Positions 1-12,749 of a stretch of 64,000 nucleotides of DNA are shown in pieces. The notes below the pieces were generated by a model. That model saw nothing but the letters and a program-made list of their open reading frames with translations, did no database searches and was not told where the DNA came from. The position numbers and the translations under genes are program-made. Position 1 is the first letter of the stretch; each line of letters begins with the position of its first letter. Source of the DNA: Corbicula japonica (taxonomy: Eukaryota; Mollusca; Bivalvia; Venerida; Cyrenidae); NCBI GenBank assembly GCA_038501625.1, contig JAZAYU010000053.1:3706501-3770500 (forward strand), in the 5' to 3' direction.

Positions 1-179
1 CATTTTATCACTAAGCTCAGCATACTTCACAAATAAAAGAATCTGGTTAGTGATGTAATATTATTTGACAAATATACAGTTACATACGGTAAATCATCCT
101 CAGTGCATTTCACTATAGATATTGTTACAGTGGTCACATGTTGAACCTAGAGATAATTTTATAGATTTCATGCATTTCC

Positions 180-534
180 TAACCCTTCACTTTATAGATA
201 CATGGCAAATAGTTTAGATCCAGATCAACCGGCTTATCCATGCTGTATGATCAGGATCTACACTTTTTGATTGATCAGGTTATTTCTTACCAAGAAATAA
301 ACACTGTAAATCCTGATCAGATGGCACAGATGTGCTGACTGATTTGGATCTATACTGTAAACATGTATATCTGAGTTGAAGGTTATAAAGCTGAGATTGG
401 AAACCAGTCTCAAATCTCAAGCATCTGATTGGCTGAAATGGCGACCAGTTGCCATTTCAGCCAATCAGATGCTTGAGATTTGAGACTGGTTTCCATGCTC
501 AGTTTTATAACCTTGGGCACTGATCTAAAGGGTT
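180..534. repeat. GATCAG-rich inverted-repeat element with nested MITE
   Basis: Starts 'taacccttcactttatagatac' and ends 'ctaaagggtta'. The internal modules are 'agatccagatcagc' and 'ctgatcagatggcac'. Foldback MITE copy 1 interrupts it. Other partial copies lie at 5070-5175, 7372-7500, 8765-9030, 10500-10590, 12180-12420, 15538-15690, 39790-39875, 41308-41495 and 55990-56172. Confidence 0.7.
374..519. mobile_element. 146-bp foldback MITE, copy 1
   Basis: Near-perfect palindrome with ggttataaa...ttataacc arms. It is flanked by CTG on both sides (371-373, 520-522) and nested inside a GATCAG-rich element. Confidence 0.85.
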
Positions 535-711
535 AAGATCATGTTTATCATTTATGTAATGTCTGTATATCAAGATCTGCAATTTGTTTTTTATGAAGTA
601 GTATTTCGGGGGCAAATGAAATTTAATGCCTATAAAAATCACTGATTTTACAGTATTCGGTTTAAGTAGAATAGGAGTTCATAGGTTGAAGGTTAGAGTT
701 AGGACAGTACC

Positions 712-856
712 TAAGATCTCTTGTTAACATCTGCAATTTTTGTGATATCTTTTATAAATAAATAAGCATATAATTAATTGTGTGTGTAAAACAATGCTAG
801 ATGGTGCATGTTGTTCACTCACTAAGCCAGGCTGGTGAATGTGGGCTGCTTAGTTT
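712..856. other. No gene seen (535-1711)
   Basis: AT-rich intergenic sequence without a coding frame, splice-supported exon or clear repeat border. The same holds for its surroundings between copy 1 and copy 2 of the foldback MITE. Confidence 0.5.
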
Positions 857-939
857 ACAAAATCTGCTTCAGAGAAAATACACTGTAGTTGTCTGAACAT
901 TGTTCAAACCTTTTGGAGAAGAAATAACACTCAGATGAA
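795..939. other. Intergenic sequence, nothing recognised
   Basis: Part of the unannotated stretch between the first two foldback MITEs. It contains only short chance frames. Confidence 0.3.
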
Positions 940-1711
940 GTGATTAGATTATACCAATAATTTAAGTTGTTTTTAAGTGATGGGTTTGGAGAGGTATTTG
1001 TGCTTTGGTTTGAAGTATTTAACTTACACAGCATGTACCAATATCTGTTGTTTTAGAATGGTTGGATAATCCAATGGATAGTAAACAATAATACTTTTTT
1101 ACACATCTTTCTATTTTGTTAGAAAAGGAAATGTACTTGCCATGGGATCATAATCTACACTGTTTGCAAATTGGTCAAAATTAACACAATGAATCAAAAA
1201 GTGAACAGTGCAGTGATCAGACAGCATGGAAGGCATGGATAGAAATACTCCTTTATTGCAGTAGACCAGCCTGGCTGTAGTTTACTGCTCAGAGATTGGT
1301 TGCTCATGTAACACTGCTTGCAAGGTTTCTGCTACAAGTATTAATAATGCTTGAAATGGTGCTTATAATGTCGTAAATATTGTTGTTGTCAGGCTGTTTG
1401 CATAATTTTTTAACAATTTTATTTTGCAAGTTTTAGAAATAATTGTTAATTTTCTTATAATTGAAACACGTTCTGGTTGCAAGTCTTAGACTTGGAGTAT
1501 GTTTTCATTGTTAAACAATCAGTCAATGTTGAAAGCGGAACACACACAGTAGCCAATACATGTTATGTTCAGTGTTGAAGCAATCATTGCTGAGTTTTCA
1601 GTTCTTACAGTTTTGAAAATATCAATTTCTTATTTATATAATGACATTTTTAAGAGTGTTGATTTCTGAGTTGCTACTAGGATACTGTTATCTTCTGTTG
1701 CCATTATCCTG

Positions 1712-1856
1712 GGTTGAAGGTTATAAAACTGAGTCTGGAAACCAGTCTCAAATCTCAAGCATCTGATTGGCTGAAATGGCGACTGGTCGCCATTTCAGCC
1801 AATCAGATGCTTGAGATTTGAGACTGGTTTCCAATCTCAGCTTTATAACCTTGGGA
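1712..1856. mobile_element. Foldback MITE, copy 2
   Basis: Same palindrome. The left target site is CTG; the right end is altered (cttgggaccgg). Confidence 0.82.
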
Positions 1857-1857
1857 C

Positions 1858-2110
1858 CGGGACACATACAGCCTCATTTTACTAGGGTATTGTTATCTCT
1901 GACACAATAAGTCTAATTTTACTAGGGTTCTGTTATGCCTAAAGCATACAGTCCACTTTTACTGGGGTACTGTCATCCCAGACACATTCAGCCTCCTTTT
2001 ACTATCGTACAGTAATTTTTACAAGGGAACTTTTATCCAAGACAAGATTTATTTTTAACTAGGGAACTTGTACTAGATTCCTGACACAAACTGCCTACTT
2101 TTACCAGGGT
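1858..2110. repeat. Degenerate tandem repeat, about 60-bp unit
   Basis: Recurring 'ttttactagggt(a)ctgttatc' and 'gacaca..cagcct' motifs, about four to five diverged units. Non-coding. Confidence 0.55.
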
Positions 2111-3766
2111 GTATGTACGTCAGCAGATACTGTCTTGTTTTACAGACTTATGATTCTCCATTTGGTAAAACTTGTTGGGGGAATTCATGCGCTGATGCCT
2201 GTGTGTTAGTTTTAGGCTGACTAAAGGGGTAAAATAAAGTCTACATTAACCTTAAAAAGTATTATTCCACCCAGCACTGAACTGTATGGAAAATCCTGAT
2301 TTCACTGAAACATAATGGAAAATTCAGCATCAACTGAAAAAAGAACAGAGGCCCATCTTATATCTTGTGAATATCCTTTTCGCACCCTACCCTGTTTTCT
2401 GACCATAACATATAAGAACGTGTAGAAATGTTGAGCTCCCCAAACCCGACACTGATTTCTTGTCAGACCTCTGTAACATACAAATACGTATGCTTTTTTT
2501 CATAATTTTAAAACCTATAATCTAAATCTGCATAAACAAAAGTAAAACACCCGTTGATTAGCCTATGTTTGAATAAAGCATATACAATTTACAGGTTACA
2601 GGTTATCTACCTTTTAATGAAATTCGGAATTTTAAACATGGTTAGAAACCTGATTAAGTAACGGTAAAACTTGTTATTTAATGTAACGGTCTTCTGTAAA
2701 AACAGTGAAATATTCAAAGTAGAAAAGTTCATTAAAATCCTGAATATTGACGCTATGTTACATTATGGGTGAAACCAAGTCATAAAATATGGTGATTGCT
2801 GAAAGACTGTAAAGGAAAATTCCGTAAATCAATCTAATTAACAGTCTTAAATTTTTATGCCATTGCAAAAACACAATTTTTAACTAATTGCTAGGTAGAT
2901 AAAGGTATTTTCTAAAATTATGGATAACTGTTTTGGAGCCACTATTTTATTTTGACAATAAAGGATGAAGAAACAGCAACACTGTTATTGATTTTTTTTC
3001 TTAAAACTGGACTGAAATAAAGTACTAATTTTTTAGATTATCTAAGTCACATGTAAACAATTTTTTACTATATGTTGAGAAAATATGCGATGCATTCAAA
3101 TGTTGAATAGTGTAAAAATACTGATCAATGATTCCGTGTTCTTCTAAATAGCCACCAAAGCAAGGACTTTTTAATAAAAAGAAATGAAAATCCATGAGTT
3201 TCAAATGAAAAAAAAAAGGTCAGCTTTTGAAACGCTTTTTTGATACGTTTCAGGCGTCCTCCAGTAAATCAGGGTCGGGTTATAAAAAGTCAACATTTTG
3301 TCACGTTTAAATGTTATGGTCCTGGAAAGGATATATTATATTGTGTTTGTTTAGCTAAATACACATCATGGCAAAGGATTCAATAGATTCTTTATAACCA
3401 TAGTGTCTTTCTGGAGGTCTCAAAGGTTGGCTACAATGGCACTTGGGTAAACTGTACATTTAAGTTTTATTATTATTAGATATGTTTTATTTTGTATTTA
3501 TTTTGTACTTATCTTTATACTTCTTGAGATGGAATAGTCATTTGCTGTATTTATATTTTGATTTTGTAAGTTTGTTGTCAGTTTCTTCATGTAGAAACTA
3601 TAATTACTTATAGTCTGCACATTTGTTTATTATTTTAGCCAGTGTAGAATAAGCATTGGTGCAGAATATTTAATTATAGTAAGTTATATGAAAAATACAA
3701 AAACAAATTAAATAATTATATTTTAGTTATAGCTAGCTATCTGTATTGGATCTGTTTTTGTTAAGT
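2111..3766. other. No gene seen
   Basis: AT-rich intergenic DNA. No frame with family similarity and no repeat border could be assigned. Confidence 0.5.
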
Positions 3767-3995
3767 AAACCCTTTCCTGTATAGATACACCTTTATTGCT
3801 AGGGCGAACAGTTTAGATCCAGATCAGCTCGCACATCCATGCCGTCTGATCAGGATCTAAACTGTTCGCTTTTTGATTCATTAGGTTATTTCGGACCAAA
3901 ATGCGACCAGTGCAGATTCTGATCAGACGGCATGGATGTGCCGGCTGATATGGATCTACACTGGTCGCACATGCGTAAAAATGTGTATATGCTGT
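3767..3995. repeat. GATCAG-rich inverted-repeat element
   Basis: Well-preserved copy beginning 'aaaccctttcctgtatagat'. It has two inverted modules around 'agatccagatcag' and 'gatcagacggcatggatgtg'. The apparent small ORFs on both strands here are artefacts of the palindromic content. Confidence 0.72.
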
Positions 3996-4475
3996 TGTCT
4001 CGTAAATTCGGCCCTCTTGTACACTTACTTCTGCGCATGCGCGCACATAGCATACATATCCTGAAATTTTTTTTAGCAGATATACTAAGGAAACTTTCAA
4101 AACTAAGCACAACAAAACAAAATTGTAAATAAAGAACTAACTTATTAAAATTACGCTACCTTTTGCCATCGACCTTGACCAAGAATATCTACCGGAAACT
4201 GTCTCATAAATTCGGCCCATCTGATTGGTTAGTAATTTTTAGCACTGTCTGGTTTTTCCTGTGTTTTCTAAATATATTTATTCAAGGCTAATGCACTACT
4301 CTACAGTTCGTATGATTTATTCCGCGTATTGTTAATGAATAATGGCACAATTAATAAACTAGTTATGCAGATTTGAAGTCCAACTGTCTTCATTTCAAAC
4401 AGTCAACAGTAAGTAGTGGAGGGAGAATATGTGCAATAAACATATTTATACTTCATTTCTTCTCTAATACTACTA

Positions 4476-4545
4476 AGAGATAGAGAAAGAGAGAGGGAGA
4501 GAGATAGAGAAAGAGAAACAGAGAGTGAGAGAGAAAGAGAGAGAA
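4476..4545. repeat. GA-rich microsatellite
   Basis: Imperfect (GAGA/GATA)n run of about 70 bp. Confidence 0.9.
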
Positions 4546-5173
4546 ATTGTGCAATGAAAAGATTTGGGCTTCTTTTACTCTCTATGGATAATTGGATTTT
4601 AATTGGTTACGTTATCGATTGCACATGGGGAACAGCTAATTTGAATTGGCCGGTACTTGTCTTAAAATTATGAATCGAGTAGACCGGAAACGGTCTGAAA
4701 TAACCTTGACATCAGCTGTAGCGTTCTGCTCAACAAAATATTTCAATAATTTGGGATAAATTGCTTAAAAATGGCAGAATTTGATTAAAATTTGCGGAAT
4801 AACAAGAGGTACTATTGGATTTTAATTTATTTACCTGTTTTTTGCGCATGACTTCTGTGTTGTACGATAATAAATCGACCGGGTCAAAACTTGCGTAGTA
4901 GTCGGACGTTGTCGAGATATGCACGAGCGTAGATTCGGGCAGTTTCATTACGTCATAATACGAGACACAGGCATATATCAAGGAAAGGGTTAATATCAAA
5001 GGTACTTAAACCTTACTTCATTGATACTTATTACATGCAATGTGTGAACAGACATCTGTGCAGTGTGATTCGGATCTACCTTAAGTTTTTTTTAGATTCG
5101 TGTTTCTGACCAAGAAACAAACTGAAGATCCAAATCTTACTGCATGCATGTGCTGGTAGATCTAGATCTATCC

Positions 5174-6288
5174 TGGTGTCACATATTTTGACGCACTTAA
5201 GCTTTTAATCCAAAACATCTTTTTAAATTGAATGTTCATTTTGAACTAAACATTAATATCATGAACATACATCCTTCCTTATTTGAATAAAACTGCAATT
5301 ATGAAAATATATCAAGAATTTTTTTGTAGAGCAAGAAACAAACACGACAACCCCAAAAATGCTAACTTTGGTCTTCACCCACATATTTTGACACATGTAA
5401 TGTAACCTCATTTCTAATTAGTTAAAAGTGAGTTTACACACTCTCTTGCATCTGGCACAACAAAATTACATGAATGGTGTTATTTTAATCATTTAGAATA
5501 AGTTTTTGACATTTTTGTATGGTAAAAAATTGGAAAACAGAATTTTATTAAAGATTCTGCATCTCGTCTGCTTTAAGTGAGAAAAGACATCACTCTGGGA
5601 TGACTGGCGGTGTCTTTTCTGTTTTCCATGAATAACCAACTCTCCTTGGGTAGTGTCGTTTGCAGTTTTAATATTTTGATATTGTATAGTGAAAAATAGC
5701 AACGCTGATAAATTACAAATGAAGGTAAAAAGGTACGGAAACAATATAACATGTAAGGGATTTACAACAAGGACAAATTTTAGTACAACATCAGTGCCCA
5801 AGGTTATAAAACTGAGCATGAAAACCAGTCTCAAATCTCAAGCATCTGATTGGCTGAAATGGCGACTGGTCGCCATTTCAGCCAATCAGATGCTTGAGAT
5901 TTGAGACTGGTTTTCAAACTCAGTTTTATAACCTTGGGACCATATTGCACTCATGCCTATCACATGACTGATGCTAGATTTGTCATTTGTTGCAAACAAG
6001 AAGAAAATTTGTTTTAAATTGTGTACAATCGTACCAATATTAAGGATTTATTCAACAAGAGAAAAAGTATTAAGTAACTTGTGTTATTTTTACTATACCA
6101 TAAAACAATAATGTTTTACTGGCTTCAGTTTGCATAATTTACACACTTTAATTTATAAAATGATCAGATGAATGTTCACTTATCATTTTGCAGCATAATT
6201 ACATCATTAGGAAGTTACATATTTAGAAGCGAGTTGAAAAAAAACAGTGCGTCAAAATATATGGTGCGTCAAAATATGTGGTGTGACG
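5174..6288. mobile_element. Possible 1.1-kb terminal-inverted-repeat element
   Basis: 'tcacatattttgacgcac' near 5178 is inverted as 'gtgcgtcaaaatatgtgg' at about 6264-6281, with an extra direct copy of the right motif just before it. It contains foldback MITE copy 3. No transposase is visible. Confidence 0.45.
5795..5939. mobile_element. Foldback MITE, copy 3
   Basis: Palindrome with CAG on the left. Both ends are of the 'cccaagg' type and the right target site is not clear. Confidence 0.83.
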
Positions 6289-6639
6289 ATACAGTGGTGG
6301 TCAATTAGATAAAATGAAGTGGAGTAAAGGCTTAATATAGAGGGTGCTAAAGTGCAGCATTATGTCTGTGAATTTAACCCAGTGTTAGAGAGAATGCTTT
6401 CTTTAATGTATCATACCAAAACTTGTGCTTCAGTGTTTAGCTGGTTAAAGATCTGACATTTGTTGTGTTCAGTGAATAAATCTGAATCATCGCTTTAAAG
6501 GACATGTAAGATCAACTACTGCTACAACCCACCTGCTGTATAACACCCACCTCATTCAGCTGTATATAATATTCACCTCTTTATAAAAACTGTAAGCAGT
6601 TACATTACTGTATTTGTCATTGTCTCAGACTTTACCAAT

Positions 6640-6953
6640 TTATCCCATTAATCAATGGGCTGGCTTATATCCATATCATATGTCCTTTCAGACCAAGAAG
6701 TGCACAATGTAGATCCTGATCAGGTGGCACAGGGCTGAAGGTTATAAAGCTGAGATTGGAAACCAGTCTCAAATCTCAAGCATCTGATTGGCTGAAATGG
6801 CGACCAGTCGCCATTTCAGCCAATCAGATGCTTGAGATTGGAGACTGGTTTCCATGCTCAGTTTTATTACCTTGGGCACTGATTTGCTGAGTGATCTGGA
6901 TCTACACAGTATGTCCATGCAATCAAACCCATAATCTATCTAGCAAAGGGTTA
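6640..6953. repeat. GATCAG-rich element with nested MITE
   Basis: The host modules 'gtagatcctgatcaggtggc' and 'gtgatctggatctacac' flank foldback MITE copy 4. It ends in 'aaagggttaaa'. Confidence 0.6.
6733..6878. mobile_element. 146-bp foldback MITE, copy 4
   Basis: Flanks are CAG and CTG. One arm ends 'ggctgaagg', the other 'ccttgggca'. Confidence 0.85.
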
Positions 6954-7845
6954 AACATACTGGTAACAGTTGTTCTTGTCTATATGTAATAATATAACAT
7001 GGTGCAATATTTCTGGCCAAGTATTTACTAAGTTAGGCTTGTATGTACATGTAGTAGGATGTATAAAACATATTAAGAATACTTATTTTGTTCTTAGCAG
7101 TTGCTTGTTGCATGGCTGGTCCTGTATTATTTATTTTTATGTAAATATTGTTTTAAGTAAATCTACTGCAGTTCATATTTTTATTACAGCTTCAAAAAGA
7201 TTTGTTGAACTTGATGTGATGAAGTTCACCAACATATTGTAAGGTCCTTTCCAAAACTCTACATTATTAACATCTAGAGTCATATTGTGTACATGTTTTA
7301 GTGGAAAATGGACATTTGTATTGTCATATTGGTTACTGTGAAAATATTGTACATTTACACACACTTAAATGCATGTGCAACCATGCTGTCTAATCAGAAT
7401 CTGCACTGGTCGCATATTGGTCAGATATAACCTAATTAATCTAAAGGCAAACAGTGTAGATCCAGATCAGATGGCATGGATGTGCTGGATATGCAGTAAA
7501 GGTGTATGTATGAAGTATAAGACATTGAAAACTGTGTTTTCTGCATTGAACCGAATTTTGTGTTTTCTGTAATGTAAAAAAACAACATATTGAAGATTAT
7601 TTTATGTTTATAAGAGTTTCATGCATATCTTTGAAGTATTGATTGTACAGAACAGTCGTTCAAATTTTGTTTCTAACGCTCCTTTTCTACCATCATTGCA
7701 TTGCTTTATCTCAGTGTTTTGTTTAACAACTACCTTTAAAAAGATAGCTGACTTAATTTACAAAACCAGTTACATAGCTGTACATAGATCAGAATTTCTT
7801 TCTGAAGTTTTGGTTAAGATTATCAGCATTAAATAAACCAGAGCC

Positions 7846-7980
7846 CTAGATCATACAACTAAGATTGGCTACTAGTCTTAAATCTCAAGCATCTGATTGT
7901 CAGAATCACAAGTCACCATTTCAGCCAATTAGATGTTTGAGATTTGAGAGTGGTCTCTAGATTTAGTTTTGTGATCACAG
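7846..7980. mobile_element. Foldback MITE, copy 5 (decayed)
   Basis: Retains 'aatctcaagcatctgattg' and 'gtttgagatttgagagtgg', but the ends and centre are diverged; this is an older copy. Confidence 0.65.
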
Positions 7981-8239
7981 TATAACTATATGATGATATT
8001 ATAACACATGTACTTTGTTTTTGGCATCACAAGACCTTCCCCTCCTTGTTGACATGAGCTTTATGCTTTCTCTGGGGAAGAAAGACCAAATACACCACCC
8101 TGGGGATAATGGAAACATGTAGAATGACCCACCTTCCTCTAAGCTAGTTAGGTAGTGTCCTCACTTTACCTATTTTAACTTTTCAAGAACCCACAATGTT
8201 GAGTGGTCTGTATCAGCTGTAACCACTATGCCTAGTCAG

Positions 8240-8385
8240 TGTTGGAGGTTATAAAACTGAGCATGGAAACCAGTCTCAAATCTCAAGCATCTGATTGGCT
8301 GAAATGGCGACTGGTCGCCATTTCAGCCAATCAGATGCTTGAGATTTGAGACTGGTTTCCAAACTCAGTTTTATAACCTTGGGCA
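8240..8385. mobile_element. 146-bp foldback MITE, copy 6
   Basis: Flanked by CAG on both sides (237-239 and 386-388 of the 8-kb block). Confidence 0.86.
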
Positions 8386-8831
8386 CAGTACATAATTTTC
8401 ACCAGTTTAAGTATCTTAGAGCGAAATTTGGGTTTACCATTAATAGAACTTCACCCAAATCACATGAACTTACTCAGATCCTGTATGAGTAAGTGATGTA
8501 CACCGTTAATTTATGTCTTTGAAAAGTAGATTGCAAGGAAATCTGAGTAACTCAACAAAACCATTCAAATGGCTGTAGGCTATTTTTTTAAAGATGTAAC
8601 TTATGTTCAAACCATTTTTTTATCACCAAACATTATGAGAAAGGTTTCCGGCTGTGTTGATTATTACTGATGTGAACTACTTTGGCCAGAGAAGGCCTCC
8701 TGAAGTAAGCAAGTCAAGATTTGAAGAATCATTTGCTACATGGATACAACTTGTATACTTTCTATGACTAGTGAAGATCCAGATCAGCCAGCACATCCGG
8801 GTCAGAAATAACCTAATGAGTGTAGATGCTG

Positions 8832-8977
8832 TGCCCAAGGTTATAAAACTGAGCATGGAAACCAGTCTCAAATCTCAAGAATCTGATTGGCTGAAATGGC
8901 AACCAGTTGCCATTTCAGCCAATCAGATGCTTTAGATTTGAGACTGGTTTCTAATCTCAGTTTTATAACCTTCAGCC
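8832..8977. mobile_element. 146-bp foldback MITE, copy 7
   Basis: Flanked by CTG on both sides and nested in a GATCAG-rich element. Confidence 0.86.
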
Positions 8978-9299
8978 CTGATCTGACTGCATGGATGTGC
9001 AACTGGATCTACATTCTTTACATGGGAACAAGTCCTAACCATGGTGTAAACAGTTCAATCCATTTGTCAGGGTTATATATGATCATTAAAAACTGTTGAG
9101 TATTGTTTTGCCTTTTTAATCATATGAATGTTGTCACAAGGGAAATGCATGCTTTTATTATGTAAGTGGGTAAAGATAATGTCTGAAGTTAGAATGTAAT
9201 CTCAATTTTATTGATAAAATAAAGTATGTAAAACAATCCAATAAGTTTTGATTATTGTATCATAAGAGGACTTGGTGAGCTGTTGTTAGGAATACACTG

Positions 9300-9404
9300 G
9301 GCTGGAGGTTATAAAGCTGAGATTGGAAACCAGTCTCAAATCTCAAGCATCAGATGCTTGAGATTTGAGACTGGTTTCCATGCTCAGTTTTATAACCTTG
9401 GGCA
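9300..9404. mobile_element. Foldback MITE, copy 8 (105 bp, centre deleted)
   Basis: Both arms are present, but the central part with the CCAAT-like motifs is missing, leaving 'agcatcagatgct' at the tip. Flanks are CTG and CAG. Confidence 0.82.
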
Positions 9405-9436
9405 CAGATGTCTGTTCATCAGTCTGTCGGTTATAA

Positions 9437-9760
9437 CTTAACCCTTCACTCCACAGATATGACTAACTGCAAACATGTAGATCCAGATCAGACAGATTGT
9501 GCATTCTGATCAGGTTTGACACTGTTACAGTCTGTTTGCTTCAGATTCGTTAGGTTTTCCAATTATAATACAGTGTAGATCCAGATCATACAGCATGGAT
9601 GTGCCATGTGCGACCAGTGTAGATCCAGATCAGCCAGCACATATAATGAATCAAAAAGGGAACAGTTTAGATCCTGATCAGACGGCACTGATGTGACGGC
9701 TGATCTGGATCTAAACTGTTTGCCCTAGCAATAAAGGTGTATCTATACAGGAAAGGGTAA
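9437..9760. repeat. GATCAG-rich inverted-repeat element, long copy
   Basis: Runs from 'taacccttcactccacagat' to 'gtatctatacaggaaagggt', giving inverted termini. It has several internal inverted 'agatccagatcag' modules. Confidence 0.7.
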
Positions 9761-10088
9761 GTACCTTCATCTAATGCTCTGAAATCTGGAAGTTTGCACA
9801 AATTTTGACCAAAAACTCCCTGTTTGGCCATGTTATTTAGAGGTAGTGATATTTTCATGATGTCAGTTATGTGAACACCTGAGTGAAGTTTGGCTGATTC
9901 CCTTCATCAGTAGTGTCATTATTCAAGAATTTATCATTTGGTTACATCAAGGTGGATACTTGCTGAAAGTCTGGTTTAGGTACCTTTAGGTTAATGCCCA
10001 AAAACAAACAGTTGAGAGCACTTCTTTGTGTATCTCTTAATTCTTGTTTTACCATGTCAAGTCATAAGGTGCAGTAAATGAAGCATAT

Positions 10089-10312
10089 TAAACCCTTTCC
10101 TCAAAAGAAACACTGTTATTGCCAGGGCGAACAGTTCAGATCCAGATCAGCCGGCACATCTGTGCCATCTGATCAGGATCTAAACTGTTCGCTTTTTTAT
10201 TCATTAGGTTATTTCTTACCAAATACAACCAGTGCAGATCCTGATCAGACCTTTTACTCCATTAATAAGGCTTCTATCATGATGTGTAACCAGTGTAGAA
10301 TCAGATCAGCCA
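10089..10312. repeat. GATCAG-rich element
   Basis: Begins 'aaaccctttcctcaaaagaa' and contains the standard inverted modules. Its right part is interrupted by foldback MITE copy 9. Confidence 0.65.
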
Positions 10313-10313
10313 G

Positions 10314-10459
10314 TACCCAAGGTTATAAAACTGAGCATGGAAACCAGTCTCAAATCTCAAGCATCTGATTGGCTGAAATGGCGACTGGTCGCCATTTCAG
10401 CCAATCAGATGCTTAAGATTTGAGACTGGTTTCCAAACTCAGCTTTATAACCTTCAACC
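10314..10459. mobile_element. 146-bp foldback MITE, copy 9
   Basis: Flanked by CAG on both sides (10311-10313, 10460-10462). Confidence 0.86.
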
Positions 10460-10599
10460 CAGAACATCTTACCATGATCAAAACTTGCTTCTTTATCAGA
10501 AATAATCTTCTGAATCTAAGATCAGATGGTATAGATTCTGATCAGACTTGATGGATGTGCAGGCTGATCTGGATCTGGACTGATAACACACGGAATTTA

Positions 10600-11275
10600 A
10601 GCCGTTTCCATGGAATAACGCAAGTATTGATTCTGTCACACTTGCATCAACATCTTGAAGGAGCATAGAGGACAGATTTTGAGAACTGTTTTTTTTAAAT
10701 GTTTTTGAAACAGAAAATCGTATCAATTTGCTTCACAAACCATAAACGAAGTTTAGGTTAAAACAATAAAAACATAAAATGAAATTCACTATTCACATCT
10801 TGGTGAAAATGAAGCATTTACTAGTAACTCCTTTTAAAAACTAACCAAAAGCAACTGTATTAAACAAACCAAAACACACACACACCATTCTTCATACATC
10901 TTATTCAATTGAAATATTAAAACAAAATCTATTTAAAAAGACTTATTTCTTTGCATAGGGAAATGCTGCTCAGAGAAAATGTAGAATTACCATGTAGGAA
11001 ATTAGTATAGACTTAATACAGTTTATGTTTATACTGCAGACTCGGTTGTTCCTGCACAGAAAAAGAGAACAGCATTGCAATGTGGTTTAGTGTTAAAAAT
11101 ATTCAAATGTTTATTATGGTGACAATAATTTTTTTTTGCAGAAAACATCTTGAAGTATATCTAAAGACACAAAAATATTTACAGACTTAAAAATAAAAGG
11201 ATCTAATTTATCAAGAAATACTTATTCCAATGCTTAAACATTTCCTATAAGGCAATATCTACAATGTGAGAGCAG
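10600..11275. other. No gene seen
   Basis: AT-rich intergenic sequence between two foldback MITEs; no coding or repeat feature recognised. Confidence 0.45.
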
Positions 11276-11414
11276 TGCCCAAGGTTATAAAACTGAGCAT
11301 GGAAACCAGTCTCAAATCTCAAGCATCTGATTGGCTGAAATGGTCGCCATTTAAGCCAATCAGATGCTTGAGATTTGAGACTGGTTTCCAAACTCAGTTT
11401 TATAACCTCCAACC
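11276..11414. mobile_element. Foldback MITE, copy 10 (139 bp)
   Basis: Flanked by CAG on both sides, with a small deletion at the tip. Confidence 0.85.
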
Positions 11415-12234
11415 CAGATCTTTATAAAGTAGTTATATGAATCACATTAAGGGAAAAGATGTCCTCAGTCATAGTTTTGGACATTTTAATTGTTACTGTA
11501 TTTGAAAACCAGAATGTGTTCTTGGATGCCCCCACTGCTGCAGCAAAATTTGTAATAATAAAGGGCCATAAATCTTGTAAAAGGTCTTAGGGGAATCCTT
11601 TCTTAACGAACATCTACACATCCTGCTTGATCATCTGTGCAAGTTAAAAAGAAATCTGCCTGATAGTTTAGGAGGAGTTAATGCCACAAGATTTGGGAAT
11701 GTATGGACACAGGTACAGATGAATGGACAGACAGACAAGTGCAACTCTATATGCCTCCCACTTTGCGGGGACATAAAAACTTACAATTAATATTTGTTAT
11801 TTTCTTACAATAATATAATTTATTTTATAGATTTTGACTATATATATACTCAACTTTAGGGTCATTAATATTGATTGATGTTACATGTAGCTGTAGGTTG
11901 TTTGAAGATCTCTTCTGATGATTTGCCCCATATGAAAAATTGGAAATGTTGTAGTTAACAGATAATTAAAAGATACTTTTTGAAAAAAACTAGTCCTGCA
12001 TCGATTGAGGTTATAGTTACTACAGTGTATGATAAGACCTCAAATTATGCTGTCTGTAGATTAAGCATTTAGTTTTAGAGTCAATATCCCTGACACATAA
12101 ATGGAAAGTGGTCCCAGGCAAATCCATCATCACAATTATAAAGCATTTAAATAACCATTTATCAGCGAAGTACATCATCCATCACATCAGCAAACAGTGT
12201 AGACTCAGGTCAGCTTGCATATCTGCATAATCAG
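11415..12234. other. No gene seen
   Basis: AT-rich intergenic sequence. The fragment at 11510-11770 ('aagggccataaatcttgtaa', 'gacagacaagtgcaactcta') reads like a decayed dispersed bivalve repeat. Confidence 0.4.
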
Positions 12235-12380
12235 TGCCCAAGGTTATAAAACTGAGCATGGAAACCAGTCTCAAATCTCAAGCATCTGATTGGCTGAAAT
12301 GGCGACTGGTCGCCATTTCAGCCAATCAGATGCTTGAGATTTGAGACTGGTTTCCAATCTCAGTTTTATAACCTTCAGCC
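12235..12380. mobile_element. 146-bp foldback MITE, copy 11
   Basis: Flanks are CAG and CTG. It lies downstream of the NUDCD1 stop. Confidence 0.85.
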
Positions 12381-12429
12381 CTGATTACATGTAGTGTGTA
12401 CATTGTTTGCTATTCAGTCAATTACTTTA

Positions 12430-12660
12430 TTTAACCCTTTACAGATTTTATCACATGTGAACAGTGTTGATCTAGATCAGTTGACAGATCCATGCTGTCT
12501 TATCAGGATCAATGCTTTTTCCTTTTTTTTGGTCAGAACCTAATGAATCTGAGAGTGAACAGTTTGGATCTCTATCAGATGGCACAGATGTGTCAGCAGA
12601 TCTGAATCTACACTGTTTGCCTTTGGATAACAGCCATATCCATAGGAGTTGGGGGTTAAT
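12430..12660. repeat. GATCAG-rich inverted-repeat element
   Basis: Runs from 'ttaaccctttacagatttta' to 'tgggggttaat' and carries the standard modules. It probably lies in or just beyond the NUDCD1 3'UTR. Confidence 0.6.
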
Positions 12661-12749
12661 ATATTTATGTAAAAGTCTGATAGGAATGATGAATGTTGCC
12701 TAAATTGATAAAAATAATGGTCCATAACATGCATTTAGCACGTAAAGAG

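Noticed and set aside
3813..4132. Open frames on both strands with similar ones elsewhere
   Set aside because: They are translations of the palindromic GATCAG-rich repeat, which recurs throughout the window.
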